64,000 nt of DNA from Tepidiforma bonchosmolovskayae (GTDB taxonomy: Bacteria; Chloroflexota; Dehalococcoidia; Tepidiformales; Tepidiformaceae): contig NZ_CP042829.1 in assembly GCF_008838325.1 (NCBI RefSeq), positions 434,001 through 498,000 on the forward strand. Direction: 5' to 3'. A program made the position numbers and the translations under genes. This document shows positions 16,091-24,899 of the stretch, one piece after another; the first letter of the stretch is position 1; every line of letters begins with the position of its first letter. The notes under the pieces were generated by a model. It did not search any database. It was given only the letters and a program-made list of their open reading frames with translations, and had not been told where the DNA came from.

Positions 16091-17296
16091 GTGCCGAATC
16101 ACGCCGTGCTTCCCAAAGGCCGACTGCGTGCCGAGATTTTCCGGTCGGCGCGGCCGGACCTGCGCTTCCGGCTGCTGGTGTGGTTCTCTTGCGTGATTGC
16201 GACGCTGGGCCTGATTGCAGATTCGCCGGCGGTGGTGATCGGCTCGATGCTGGTTGCGCCGCTGCTGGGGCCGATTATGGCGCTCGGGCTGGCTTTGCTT
16301 GGCGGGGCCCGGAAGGAGCCCCTTCCGCCGCTGTGGGCGCTGGCAGAGGGGGTAGTGGCAGCGATCGTGCTGTCGTATGTCATTGCCGAGCTCCTGCGCG
16401 CTTCTCCATTTGCGGTCCTGGAGACGCTCCCGGGGGAGGTACAGGCGCGGACGCGGCCGAACCCGCTGGACCTTGGTATTGCGCTGGCCGGCGGCGCAAT
16501 CGGCGCATACGGCCTGGTGCGCATGCGCGCAGCGGACGCACTTCCCGGGGTGGCGATCGCGACAGCGCTCATGCCGCCGCTGTGCACGGTCGGCATCGGA
16601 CTTTCGCTGGGCGACCGCGGCGTCTGGGGCGGTGCGATGCTGCTGTTCGCCACGAACCTGAGCGCAATCCTGACGGCCGCCGCCGTCGTGTTTTTGCTGA
16701 GCGGGGTCCGGCACAAGACCCCGACGCATCCCGGGCCCCGTTTGGTGCTGGGCGCAATCCCCGTGGTCGTGCTTGGTGTAGCCCTTGCCGGGCTGACAAC
16801 GCGGGCGGTGCAGGAGGCGAGGGAGGAGGACCAGCTGGCGGCAGCAGCGCGGGAGGCCGTGGTGAACCTGTTCCCCGGCGGCTCCGTGGAGCGAGTGAGC
16901 CGGACGTCGGGGGATGACGGGAGCTTGCGCGTGCGCGTGGAGGCGCAGGTCGACCGGGAGCCGACTATTACCGATGCAGAGACAATCCAGGCGTATATCG
17001 CCCAGCAGACCGGCAAGCGAGTCCAGCTCGTCCTGGTGACGACGCCGGTGCTGGTGCTCGACCCGCTCAACCCGCCGCCCCCGGATGTCCGGCTTTTGAC
17101 CCCAACCCCGACACCAACTGCTACACCGACGCGCACGCCCACGCCCACACCGACGGCGACTTCCACCAGGACGGGGACCCCGGGAGCGACGTCATCGGAG
17201 CTGCGGACGCCGGGCTCCGGCGGCGCAGCTGGTGAGCCCGGACGGAACGCGTCGGCAACTCCGACGAAGAGTTCGACGCCGGGGCCGACCCCCTAG
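16091..17296 (+). CDS. DUF389-family membrane protein with Thr/Pro-rich tail
   Basis: A 401-residue protein with about six hydrophobic helices (residues about 28-75, 85-105, 130-155, 160-205, 215-240) and DUF389 signatures: DSPAVVIGSMLVAPLLGPIM and ATALMPPLCTVGIGLSLG. The family's function is poorly known. After a soluble domain (about 245-330), the last 65 residues are a Thr-Pro repeat-like stretch and a Ser/Gly tail, unusual for the family and probably extracytoplasmic. The GTG start has only a weak ribosome site. Its TAG shares the bases CTAG with the stop of the convergent gene. Confidence 0.75.
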   Translation: MPNHAVLPKGRLRAEIFRSARPDLRFRLLVWFSCVIATLGLIADSPAVVIGSMLVAPLLGPIMALGLALLGGARKEPLPPLWALAEGVVAAIVLSYVIAELLRASPFAVLETLPGEVQARTRPNPLDLGIALAGGAIGAYGLVRMRAADALPGVAIATALMPPLCTVGIGLSLGDRGVWGGAMLLFATNLSAILTAAAVVFLLSGVRHKTPTHPGPRLVLGAIPVVVLGVALAGLTTRAVQEAREEDQLAAAAREAVVNLFPGGSVERVSRTSGDDGSLRVRVEAQVDREPTITDAETIQAYIAQQTGKRVQLVLVTTPVLVLDPLNPPPPDVRLLTPTPTPTATPTRTPTPTPTATSTRTGTPGATSSELRTPGSGGAAGEPGRNASATPTKSSTPGPTP

Positions 17297-18297
17297 CGGG
17301 CGGCATCGGCGGCGGTGCCGATGAGTTCGTAGCGGGGCGGCTCTTTCCACTCGGCGGTCGGGGGGTTTTCCTGCCTGCGGAGCTCTTCGCGGCGCTTCTG
17401 TGTTTCGAGTTTGCGGGCTTTGGCGATGAGGAGGTCGCGCTGGCGCGCGTGCTCTTCCGCGCGCTGGATGGCGCGAGGGGACGGCGGACGGCGGGGGATG
17501 CCGGGATACTCGCGGATGCGGCCCTCCTCGGCGAGCTGTTTGAGGTGGGCGCGCACGTTATTGTCGGCGGCGCGCCGGAGCCGAGGGTCGATGTCGGGGT
17601 AGAGCTGGAGCATGATGTCCCAGCTGGAGAGGGCGCCGCCACCTTCGAGCACCTGGAGGATCTGGCGTTCGCGCATGTCGCGGTGGTCGATGTACATCTG
17701 GAGGCGCTCGCGGGGGTCGCGGACGATGCGACCGTGGCCGGGGCAGATGACGCGGAGGTTCGGCAGTTCGAGGAGGCGCCGGAGGGTGCGGCGGTAGCTG
17801 GCGAGGTCCCAGACGGTGGTGGTGGAGCTGCCGAGGAGGGTGTCGCCGGTGAAGAGGACGCCCTCTTCTTCGATGTAGTAGCAGAGTGAGTCGACGGAGT
17901 GGCCGGGCGTTGCGAGGACGCGGACGCGGACGCCGCCGTCGAGGTCGATGACGTCGCCGTCGCGGAGGGCCTCGACGTCGCGCGGGATACGGCCTTTGAG
18001 GAGCTGGCGGCCGTTTGCCGGGATGGCGACCTGCGCGCCGAGCTCCTCTTTGGCCCACTTGAGGTTGCCGGAGTGGTCGGCGTGGTGGTGGGTGATGGCG
18101 GCGATGGCGATCTCCTCGCGTTCGACGGCGGCGAGGTAGCCCTTGAGGAACCAGCGGTAGCGGTCGATCGCTTCGCCGGAATCGATGGTGAGCGCCTGCC
18201 GGCCCGGAGCGCCGACGAGATAGATGCAGGTGAATTCGGGGTGCATCGGATTGTCGTCGGGGACGAGAACGGCGCGGACGGACGGCGAAATCTGCAT
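17293..18297 (-). CDS. Metallo-beta-lactamase-fold hydrolase (LACTB2-like)
   Basis: A 334-residue protein from the ATG at 18297. The zinc-binding THHHADHSGN motif, the later TPGHSVDS and TGDTLLG motifs and a final PGHG place it in the metallo-beta-lactamase fold, closest in layout to the LACTB2 group, whose C-terminal winged helix is visible at about 215-265. Members act on nucleic acids or thioesters; this one's substrate is unknown. The last 70 residues are a charged helix. A TTG at 18318 would extend it by seven residues but lacks a ribosome site. Confidence 0.8.
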   Translation of the reverse strand: MQISPSVRAVLVPDDNPMHPEFTCIYLVGAPGRQALTIDSGEAIDRYRWFLKGYLAAVEREEIAIAAITHHHADHSGNLKWAKEELGAQVAIPANGRQLLKGRIPRDVEALRDGDVIDLDGGVRVRVLATPGHSVDSLCYYIEEEGVLFTGDTLLGSSTTTVWDLASYRRTLRRLLELPNLRVICPGHGRIVRDPRERLQMYIDHRDMRERQILQVLEGGGALSSWDIMLQLYPDIDPRLRRAADNNVRAHLKQLAEEGRIREYPGIPRRPPSPRAIQRAEEHARQRDLLIAKARKLETQKRREELRRQENPPTAEWKEPPRYELIGTAADAAR

Positions 18298-18342
18298 GGG
18301 CTGGCAACCGGGGAGCAAGGTTGGGGAAGTGTACGGGAGGGC

Positions 18343-18418
18343 TGGCGCCCCCGGCAGGATTCGAACCTGCGGCCAAACGCTTAGAAGGCGTCTGCTCTGT
18401 CCTCTGAGCTACGGGGGC
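18343..18418 (-). tRNA. tRNA-Arg (anticodon UCU)
   Basis: On the minus strand a complete 76-base cloverleaf is readable: acceptor GCCCCCG with CGGGGGC, D arm GCTC-AGAGGACA-GAGC, anticodon stem-loop with CTTCTAA (anticodon TCT), T arm GCAGG-TTCGAAT-CCTGC and an encoded CCA. TACAAT at 18427-18432, about eight bases upstream, is a good -10 box. Confidence 0.95.
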
Positions 18419-18516
18419 CTGCTGCCATTGTACCGGTGCGCCGCCCGGGGGCGGCTCGCGGGGAGCCGGCGGCGGGGGTAAGCTCAGCGGCCAAACGGGA
18501 GCAGGAGGGCAAAGCG

Positions 18517-19692
18517 ATGGCGCTGGAGCAGTATCTCGCGGCGAGGCCGGAGGACGTCGGCATCGACAGTGAGAAGCTGGAGGCGGTGTTCGCGCGGGCG
18601 AAACGGGACGTCGACGACGGCACCCTGAAGAGCGCGCAGGTTGCCGTGGCGCGGGAGGGGCGGCTCGCCGGGGTGCGGACGTTCGGAACGGTGCGCCACG
18701 AGGGGCGCGAGGGGGAGGTGCCGGCGACGAACGAGACGCTCTACACGATTTTTAGCTGCACAAAGGCGATCGTCGGGGCAGCGGCATGGGCGCTCTGCGA
18801 AGACGGGCTGCTCCGGGTTGAGGAGCGGGTGGCAGCGATCATTCCGGAGTTCGGCACGAACGGGAAGGAGCAGATCACGGTGGAGCAAGTGATGCTGCAC
18901 ATTGCAGGATTTCCATACGCGCCGTTTTCGCCGCTCGACTGGGATGACCGGGAACGAAGGCTGCAGCGGTTCGCGAGCTGGCGCCTGAACTGGGAGCCGG
19001 GGACGCGGTTCGAGTACCATGCGACGAGCGCGCACTGGGTGCTTGCGGAGATCATCGAGCGGCGGACGGGGAAGGACTTCCGGGCGTATATCCGTGAACG
19101 GGTGCTCGAGCCCGCTGGGGTGGAGGAGCTGTATGTCGGCCTGCCGACGGAGGAGAACCGGCGGGTGGCTGACGTGCGGCATCTCATCCCGCCGACGCCG
19201 CCGCCGGGGGGCTGGGGCGAAGTGACGCCGGAGGCGATCCTCCAGTTCAACCGGCCGGAGGTGCGGGCGGTCGGGGTGCCGGGAGGCGGCGGAATTGGGG
19301 GCGCGGCGCAGCTGGCGCTGTTCTACCAAACGCTGGTCAATGGCGGCGTGGGACCGAGCGGGAGGCGGGTGCTGAAGCCGGAGACCATCGAGTGGGCGAC
19401 CATCGTACGGACGAAGGAGCACCACCGGGTGCCGATCCTCGATTACCCGGTGAACCGGGCGCTGACGGTAGTGGTCGCCGGGGACGACGGCTTCATGCAC
19501 CTGCGGGGGTTCGGGCGGACGGCGTCGCCGCGGGCGTTCGGGCACGGCGGCGCCGGCGGCCAGATTGGGTGGTGCGACCCCGCGACAGGGATCTCGGTCG
19601 GCTACTGCACCGACGGGTTCCTCGACGAAGTGCAGCAGGGGCGACGGATCACGGCGATCAGTTCGCTTGCGGCCCAGTGTGCGATTTCGTGA
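18517..19692 (+). CDS. Serine hydrolase of the beta-lactamase (class C/esterase) family
   Basis: A 391-residue protein starting at an ATG nine bases after AGGAGGGCAAAGCG; a longer frame to 18436 has no such site. The nucleophile motif S-x-x-K appears as SCTK at about residue 81, the second motif as FEYHATSAHW, and a His-Gly segment (FGHGGAGG) near 355. This is the fold of class C beta-lactamases, esterases and D-aminopeptidases. No signal peptide is seen, so it acts in the cytoplasm and is more likely an esterase than an antibiotic resistance enzyme. Confidence 0.8.
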   Translation: MALEQYLAARPEDVGIDSEKLEAVFARAKRDVDDGTLKSAQVAVAREGRLAGVRTFGTVRHEGREGEVPATNETLYTIFSCTKAIVGAAAWALCEDGLLRVEERVAAIIPEFGTNGKEQITVEQVMLHIAGFPYAPFSPLDWDDRERRLQRFASWRLNWEPGTRFEYHATSAHWVLAEIIERRTGKDFRAYIRERVLEPAGVEELYVGLPTEENRRVADVRHLIPPTPPPGGWGEVTPEAILQFNRPEVRAVGVPGGGGIGGAAQLALFYQTLVNGGVGPSGRRVLKPETIEWATIVRTKEHHRVPILDYPVNRALTVVVAGDDGFMHLRGFGRTASPRAFGHGGAGGQIGWCDPATGISVGYCTDGFLDEVQQGRRITAISSLAAQCAIS

Positions 19693-19722
19693 CGGAGGCT
19701 GGGGCGGCACGGGATCCGGCGT

Positions 19723-20181
19723 CTACCGTGGCCCCGCGGTGGCTCCTTCGGGAGGGTCCTTGAGTCCGGTCAGGACGAGGACCGATGTCGTGATCATGGC
19801 GACCGTGAGGGTCCCGAGTCCGACGGCGATGAGTGCTTCCTCCGCTGCGCGGCCATGGAAGCCGGCCCCGGCGATGGGCATCAGCCGCTCCCCCGCACCG
19901 AGTGCGGCGGCCGCGAGAGTCGTTGCCCAGTTGGTGTAGGTACCGACCAGTGCCGCCGCCAGGGCGATGCGCAGCCAGCGCGCGGGAAGGTTCAGCCGGG
20001 GCCAAACCAGACCGACCAGGACGAGAAAGATGCCGTTGAGCACGCCTTCGAGGTGGCTCGACAGCACCATACGGCGGTTTTCAAGGACCGGGGCGAGCAG
20101 CCCGGTCAGGAGCCCCAGCAGGAACAGGAGAACTCCGGCACGAATGAGGACGTGCCCCTGTTGGTTCTGACCCCGCGGCAT
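19723..20181 (-). CDS. HabA/StyC-like four-helix membrane protein
   Basis: A 152-residue protein with four transmembrane helices (about residues 13-33, 45-65, 74-95, 120-142). The motifs SSHLEGVLNGIFLVLVGLVW and YTNWATT resemble the hydroxylaminobenzene mutase and styrene oxide isomerase group, small heme-dependent membrane enzymes. Identity beyond the family is uncertain. I took the ATG at 20181, with GAGGG seven bases upstream, over the ATG at 20187. Confidence 0.65.
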   Translation of the reverse strand: MPRGQNQQGHVLIRAGVLLFLLGLLTGLLAPVLENRRMVLSSHLEGVLNGIFLVLVGLVWPRLNLPARWLRIALAAALVGTYTNWATTLAAAALGAGERLMPIAGAGFHGRAAEEALIAVGLGTLTVAMITTSVLVLTGLKDPPEGATAGPR

Positions 20182-20333
20182 ACGCATACCCTCGCGGCGA
20201 GACTCGGCGGCACAGGTCTGGAAGCGGGGGCGCCCGCGAATGCTGCCGGTCCGGGGAGCAGCAGACCGCAAGCCGCCGGGCTGGCAGGGGTTGCGATGCC
20301 GGTGCGCGAGTTTCGATTGCGGCGCCCGGGGTG

Positions 20334-21167
20334 TCAATTGGCGGGTGGCGGGCTCCAGAAGCGGGGCTCGCGTTTTTCAAGGAGGGCAGCGACGCCCTCG
20401 CGGAAGTCGGGGCCGGCGGTCAGTTCGTCGAGGAGGCGCTGGGCTTCGCTGACGGCAGGGCCGACGCCGCGGTGGAGGTCGATGTAGACCTGGCGGCGGG
20501 TCTCGCGCAGGGAGGAGGGCGCCACGGTGCGCGCGAGCGTGCGGGCGTACTCGTAGACCGAGGGGAGGAGGTCGTCCCGGGGAAGGACGCGGTGGAAGAG
20601 GCCGAGCCGCTCGGCCTCTTCGGCGAGGAAGATGCGGCTGGAGAGAAGGAGCTCCATCGCCGGGGCCAGGCCGATGAGGCGTGGCAGCAGCCAGGAGAGG
20701 CCGTACTCGGCGGGGAGGCCGAGCTTCCCGTGGGCCGTGGTCAGCTTTGCGCCGGCGGCCGCGAAGCGGATATCGCAGAAGCAGGCGAGGACGAGTCCGA
20801 CGCCGGCGGCGGGGCCGTTGATGGCGGCGATGGTGGGCTTCGCGAGGCCGAAGTGATAGGCGAAGTCGTGGTCGAACTCGGGATGGACGCCGAAGCCGGG
20901 CCGGGGGATGTCGGGCGGGGTGCCCGGGTCGTAGCCGCCCTTTTCGACGTGGCCCTCGAGGGCGCGGGCATCGGCGCCTGCGCAGAATCCGCGGCCGGCG
21001 CCCGTGACGACGATTACCCGGACGGCGGGGTCGGCGTCGGCCTGCGCCAGGCACCAGCGGTACTCGGTGTGCATTCGCCCGGTCCATGCGTTGAGCCGTT
21101 CGGGGCGGTCCAGGGTGATGGTGGCGACCGGTCCATCGACCTCGTAGAGGGTGACTTTTAACTCCAT
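20334..21167 (-). CDS. Enoyl-CoA hydratase/isomerase family protein
   Basis: A 277-residue crotonase-fold protein. The oxyanion-hole strands GRGFCAGADARAL and GPAAGVGLVLACFCDIRFAA are present, with one catalytic Glu retained in LPAEYGLSWLLPRLIG. It fits fatty or aromatic acid degradation and may be a hydratase or an isomerase. The start is leaderless-like: TACAAT ends six bases before the ATG. A divergent leaderless-like start lies 50 bp away on the other strand. Confidence 0.85.
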   Translation of the reverse strand: MELKVTLYEVDGPVATITLDRPERLNAWTGRMHTEYRWCLAQADADPAVRVIVVTGAGRGFCAGADARALEGHVEKGGYDPGTPPDIPRPGFGVHPEFDHDFAYHFGLAKPTIAAINGPAAGVGLVLACFCDIRFAAAGAKLTTAHGKLGLPAEYGLSWLLPRLIGLAPAMELLLSSRIFLAEEAERLGLFHRVLPRDDLLPSVYEYARTLARTVAPSSLRETRRQVYIDLHRGVGPAVSEAQRLLDELTAGPDFREGVAALLEKREPRFWSPPPAN

Positions 21168-21216
21168 AGGCGGATTGTACCGGGAGTCTTACAGGCAGCC
21201 GGGTACACTGAACGGG

Positions 21217-22167
21217 ATGGGGATTTCGCCGGGAACGGAGGGTGCGCGGGAGCTGCCCCGGCGGTTGCCGAGTCCGGGGTTGGGCACGCTGCAGTACTGG
21301 AGCTGGCGGGCGGCGCGGGCGACGATCGGCCGGACGCCGGCGCCTGCGGCGTACCGGATCGCCGGGGGGCTCGGCGCTGCGGCGTACTGGCTCTGGCCGC
21401 GGGGCCGCCGGGCGATGCGGGCGAATTTCGCCCGGGTCCTGGGGACGGCCGAACAGGGGTTGGTCGACCGGGTGGGGCGCGCGTCGCTTGCGGCGTACTT
21501 CCGCTACCTGCTGGACTTCATGCGGCTGGGGAGCGGCAGGGCGCAGCTGCCGCGGGTGGATGGCGATGGGGCGTTCGCGGCGCTCGACCGGCTGCTGGCG
21601 CGGGGACGCGGCGCGGTGATTGTGTGCATGCATTATGGCAACTGGGATGCCGGGGCTGCCTACGCGGCATCGCGCGGCTATCCGCTCGCGGTCGTCGCGG
21701 AGGGATTCGGCGACCCGCGGCTGGATGCGCTGGTGCTGGGAACCCGGGAGCGGCTGGGGATGCAGGTCATCCGGATGGAGCGCGCGGGGCCATCGATGGT
21801 GCGCGTGTTAAAGCGGAACGGGCTGCTCGCTCTCCTCATCGACCGGCCCGTGCCGGGGGAGGGGGTCGAGGTGGAGTTTTTCGGCGAGGCAGTGCAGGTG
21901 CCGGCCGGGCCGGCGCGCCTGGCGCTTGCAACCGGTGCAGCCCTCGTGCCCGTGGCGTTCCGGAGGGTCGACCCCCTGGGCGAGCGGATGGAGGTCGTCG
22001 GCGATTTCTCGATCGTCCCCTGCGATGATGCGCGGCCGGAGTGCGTCCAGGTGCTGACGCAGCGGGTGATGCGGGCGCACGAGGCGTTCATCCGGGAGCG
22101 GCCCGAGCAGTGGTATATGTTCCGGGAGCTGTGGCGGGGGCCGGCGGACCGCCGGGGCGGAATATGA
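21217..22167 (+). CDS. LpxL/HtrB-type lipid acyltransferase (first copy)
   Basis: A 316-residue membrane-associated acyltransferase with the H-x4-D catalytic motif as HYGNWD (H139, D144), followed by the IDRPVPGEG and PAGPARLA blocks of the LpxL/PatA family. In actinobacteria PatA acylates phosphatidylinositol mannosides. It opens a five-gene operon with a second acyltransferase, a PHP protein, a PimA-like glycosyltransferase and a CDP-alcohol transferase. TACACT seven bases before the ATG and no ribosome site suggest a leaderless mRNA. It ends in an ATGA overlap. Confidence 0.8.
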   Translation: MGISPGTEGARELPRRLPSPGLGTLQYWSWRAARATIGRTPAPAAYRIAGGLGAAAYWLWPRGRRAMRANFARVLGTAEQGLVDRVGRASLAAYFRYLLDFMRLGSGRAQLPRVDGDGAFAALDRLLARGRGAVIVCMHYGNWDAGAAYAASRGYPLAVVAEGFGDPRLDALVLGTRERLGMQVIRMERAGPSMVRVLKRNGLLALLIDRPVPGEGVEVEFFGEAVQVPAGPARLALATGAALVPVAFRRVDPLGERMEVVGDFSIVPCDDARPECVQVLTQRVMRAHEAFIRERPEQWYMFRELWRGPADRRGGI

Positions 22168-23039
22168 GCGCGCAGGCGTGGGCGATGCGGGCAGCGCGTC
22201 TCGTGGCTGGCCGGCGGCCGGGGCCGTTCTATGCGGTGGCCCCGGCGGTTGCGCGGGTGACGTGGTGGCTGAATCCGCGGGTGCGTCGGCGTCTGACCCG
22301 GAACATGCTGCCGCTCTGCGAGGGTGACCGCTCGCGCGCACGGCGGGAGGGGCTCCGGGCGCTGCAGCATGTCCTGGAGTACTACCTCGACCTCGTGACG
22401 CTCCCCGGGCGGGATATGTCGCGGTTCGAGGCGGAGCACCTGGAGATTTTCCACGTCGAGCGGCTCGAGCTGCTGCGGACGAACGGCGCGGTGCTGCTGG
22501 TGAGCGCCCACACGGGCAATGCGGAGCTGGCGATCCAGGCGTTGACGTACCGCGGGCGGTCGTTTGTGGCGCTGGTCGAGCGGCTGGAACCGCGGGACTG
22601 GGCGGAGTACATGCTGAAGCTGCGCTCCTCGGCGGGGGGCACCTTTCTCGAGACAAACTTCGGCGGCGTTCGGACGTGCATCGAAACGCTGCGCGCGGGA
22701 GGGGTCGTGGGGATGATGGGCGACCGGGACATCCAGCACACGGGGGTGTGCACGCGGCTGTTCGACCGGCCGGTGCGGCTGCCGCGTGGGCCGTGGGAGC
22801 TGGCGCGCCGGACCGGGGCGCTGGTGATTCCGATCTTTTCGAGCCGGAAGCGAGGTGACCAGTTCCGGATCGATGTCGAAGAGCCGTTCAGGGTCGAGGA
22901 GACGGAGGACGCGGATGGCGATATCCGAGCCGCGGTGGAGCGGTTTGCGGGGCTGCTGGAGCGGCACCTGCGGCGGGACCCGGGCCAGTGGGCGGTGCTC
23001 GAGGATTTCTGGAGGGTGCACGCCTGTGGGGAAGGCTGA
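22164..23039 (+). CDS. LpxL/HtrB-type lipid acyltransferase (second copy, PatA-like)
   Basis: A 291-residue homologue of the gene before it, with the catalytic motif as HTGNAE, the H-x4-E form of PatA. GDRDIQHTG and LPRGPWELARRTGALVIPIF are the typical later blocks. Two divergent copies side by side suggest acylation at two positions of the same glycolipid. It starts inside an ATGA overlap and runs 14 bp into the PHP gene. Confidence 0.8.
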   Translation: MSAQAWAMRAARLVAGRRPGPFYAVAPAVARVTWWLNPRVRRRLTRNMLPLCEGDRSRARREGLRALQHVLEYYLDLVTLPGRDMSRFEAEHLEIFHVERLELLRTNGAVLLVSAHTGNAELAIQALTYRGRSFVALVERLEPRDWAEYMLKLRSSAGGTFLETNFGGVRTCIETLRAGGVVGMMGDRDIQHTGVCTRLFDRPVRLPRGPWELARRTGALVIPIFSSRKRGDQFRIDVEEPFRVEETEDADGDIRAAVERFAGLLERHLRRDPGQWAVLEDFWRVHACGEG

Positions 23040-23748
23040 CCTCCACCTCCACACGCGCGTGAGCGACGGCTTCGCGACGGTCGAGGAGCTGCTCGAGTGG
23101 GTGGAGCATGCCACGGACCTCGACGTCATCGCGGTGACGGACCACGAGGACGTCCGCGGCGGCCTGCGGGCGCGCGAGCTGGCCGCCCGGCGGAGTTACC
23201 GATTCGACGTCATCCCGGGTGCGGAGATTACGACGCTGCAGGGGCACGTGCTGGCGCTCTTCGTGGAGCGGGACCTGCCGAGCTTCCGGGGGGTAGAATC
23301 GACGCTCGCGATGATCCATGACGCCGGCGGCATCGCCATCGCGCCGCACCCGCTGAGCTGGCTGACGCGGTCGGTCGGCCGGCGGACGCTCGACAGCCTC
23401 CGGGAGCGGGCTGAGGCGGGCGTGCAGTTCGATGCCATCGAGCTGGCGAACCCGAGCCCGGCGGGCGTGCGGACGGGAGCGAAGGCTGCACGGCTGAATG
23501 CGGAGCTGTGGCGTTTGCCGGCGACGGGGAGTTCGGATGCGCACCACCTCGAGCATGTGGGCAGCGGCTGGACTGAGTTCCCGGGCCGGACGGCGGCCGA
23601 GCTGCGGCAGGCGATCGCCGACGGGACAACGCGGGCGGCAATGCGCCACCCGTCAGCGGTGCCGGCGGGCCGACTGGCGCTCGGGCTGGCGTGGGGCTAT
23701 ACGGCAACTCCGCGCAAGGTGGTGCGGATGCTGGGAGGCCGACGGTGA
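23026..23748 (+). CDS. PHP-domain phosphoesterase
   Basis: A 240-residue protein with the PHP metal-binding motifs in order: DLHLHTRVSDG at the start, VTDHED near residue 36, EITTLQGH near 65, HPLSW near 105 and SSDAHH near 165. The family includes phosphatases and exonucleases. Its place between the acyltransferases and the PimA-like gene suggests removal of a phosphate in glycolipid or inositol metabolism, which is an inference. GGAGGG lies nine bases before the GTG start; it ends in a GTGA overlap. Confidence 0.8.
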   Translation: MGKADLHLHTRVSDGFATVEELLEWVEHATDLDVIAVTDHEDVRGGLRARELAARRSYRFDVIPGAEITTLQGHVLALFVERDLPSFRGVESTLAMIHDAGGIAIAPHPLSWLTRSVGRRTLDSLRERAEAGVQFDAIELANPSPAGVRTGAKAARLNAELWRLPATGSSDAHHLEHVGSGWTEFPGRTAAELRQAIADGTTRAAMRHPSAVPAGRLALGLAWGYTATPRKVVRMLGGRR

Positions 23749-24899
23749 AAATCGCGCTTGTCAGCCCGTATGACTGGTGCGTCGAGGGCGGGGTGAAGAC
23801 GCATATCCGCCACCTTGCGGCGTCGTTCCGGGCATGGGGCCACGAGGTGGTGATCTTCGCGCCGGCGTCGGACGCGGAGCGGGTGAGGGACGAGGTTCAC
23901 GTGATGGGGCGGCCGTTTTCGATGCGGGTGAGCGGGTCGGTTGCGCGGATCACATTCGCGTGGAAGTCGCCGGAGGTGAAACGGGTGCTGCAGGAGCACC
24001 GTTTCGATGTGGTCCACCTGCACGAGCCGCTGATGCCGCTGCTGCCGTACCACTTCCTGCGATATTCACAGGCGGTGACGGTGGGGACGTTCCATGCAGC
24101 CAAGGACGGCGGGAACCGATTCTACGGGTACACTACGCCGCTCACGCGGCGATGGTTCCGGAAAATCGAGGGGAAGATCGCGGTTTCGCCGGCGGCGGCG
24201 AAGCTGGTAAGCCGGTACTTCCCGGGGTACTTCAACATCATCCCGAACGGGATCGATTACGAGCACTTCGCCGGGCCGGCGGAACCGTTCCCGGAGTTTA
24301 TGGACGGCCGGAAGAACATCCTGTTCGTGGGACGGCCGGAAAAGCGGAAGGGGCTCAAGTACCTGCTGAAGGCGTACCTGCGCATCCGGCAGCAGGAGCC
24401 GAACACGCGATTGATTGTGGTTGGCGCGGGCGATTTTTCGCGGTACGAGCGGGTCATGGCGCCATTCCCGGACGTGGTGTTCCGTCCGAACGTGCCGTAC
24501 GCGGACCTGCCCCGCTACCACAAGAGCTCGACGGTCTTTTGCGCGCCGAACACGGGGAACGAGAGCCAGGGGTATGTGCTGCTGGAGGCGCTGGCGGCCG
24601 GCGACGCGGTGGTGGCGAGCAATATCGAGGGGTTCGCCGGGGTGATGACGAACGAGGTCGAGGGGCTGCTGGTGCGCCCGAAAGACCCGGATGCCATCGC
24701 GGAGGCGGTGGTCCGGCTGCTGCGGAACCCGACGCTGCGGGAGACGTTCGGCGCACGGGGCCGGGAGCTGGCCCGGCACTACAGCTGGGACAACGTCGCG
24801 CACCGGGTGATGTCGTACTACGAACGGCTGCTCTACGAGCGGCAGCAGGTAGCGGAGACGCGGGCGCGGCGGGCTGCGCTGGCCGGGTCGGGCCGCTGA
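23745..24899 (+). CDS. GT4 glycosyltransferase, PimA-like
   Basis: A 384-residue glycosyltransferase of the GT-B fold. The start (KIALVSPYDWCVEGGVKTHI) and GTFHAA, NGIDYEHF, VGRPEKRKGL and NESQGYVLLEALAAG closely resemble PimA, the GDP-mannose:phosphatidylinositol mannosyltransferase. The E-x7-E donor-binding pattern lies in the last block. It should add the first mannose (or another hexose) to a phosphatidylinositol-like lipid on the cytoplasmic face. GTG start in a GTGA overlap; the stop overlaps the next ATG. Confidence 0.8.
   Translation: MKIALVSPYDWCVEGGVKTHIRHLAASFRAWGHEVVIFAPASDAERVRDEVHVMGRPFSMRVSGSVARITFAWKSPEVKRVLQEHRFDVVHLHEPLMPLLPYHFLRYSQAVTVGTFHAAKDGGNRFYGYTTPLTRRWFRKIEGKIAVSPAAAKLVSRYFPGYFNIIPNGIDYEHFAGPAEPFPEFMDGRKNILFVGRPEKRKGLKYLLKAYLRIRQQEPNTRLIVVGAGDFSRYERVMAPFPDVVFRPNVPYADLPRYHKSSTVFCAPNTGNESQGYVLLEALAAGDAVVASNIEGFAGVMTNEVEGLLVRPKDPDAIAEAVVRLLRNPTLRETFGARGRELARHYSWDNVAHRVMSYYERLLYERQQVAETRARRAALAGSGR

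Noticed and set aside
18316-18318. TTG at 18318 as MBL start
   Set aside because: No ribosome site and the -10-like TACACT is nine bases away; the ATG at 18297 gives the opening usual for the family.
18517-19692. Antibiotic beta-lactamase
   Set aside because: No signal peptide and no Tyr-x-Asn motif of true class C enzymes; a cytoplasmic esterase is more likely.
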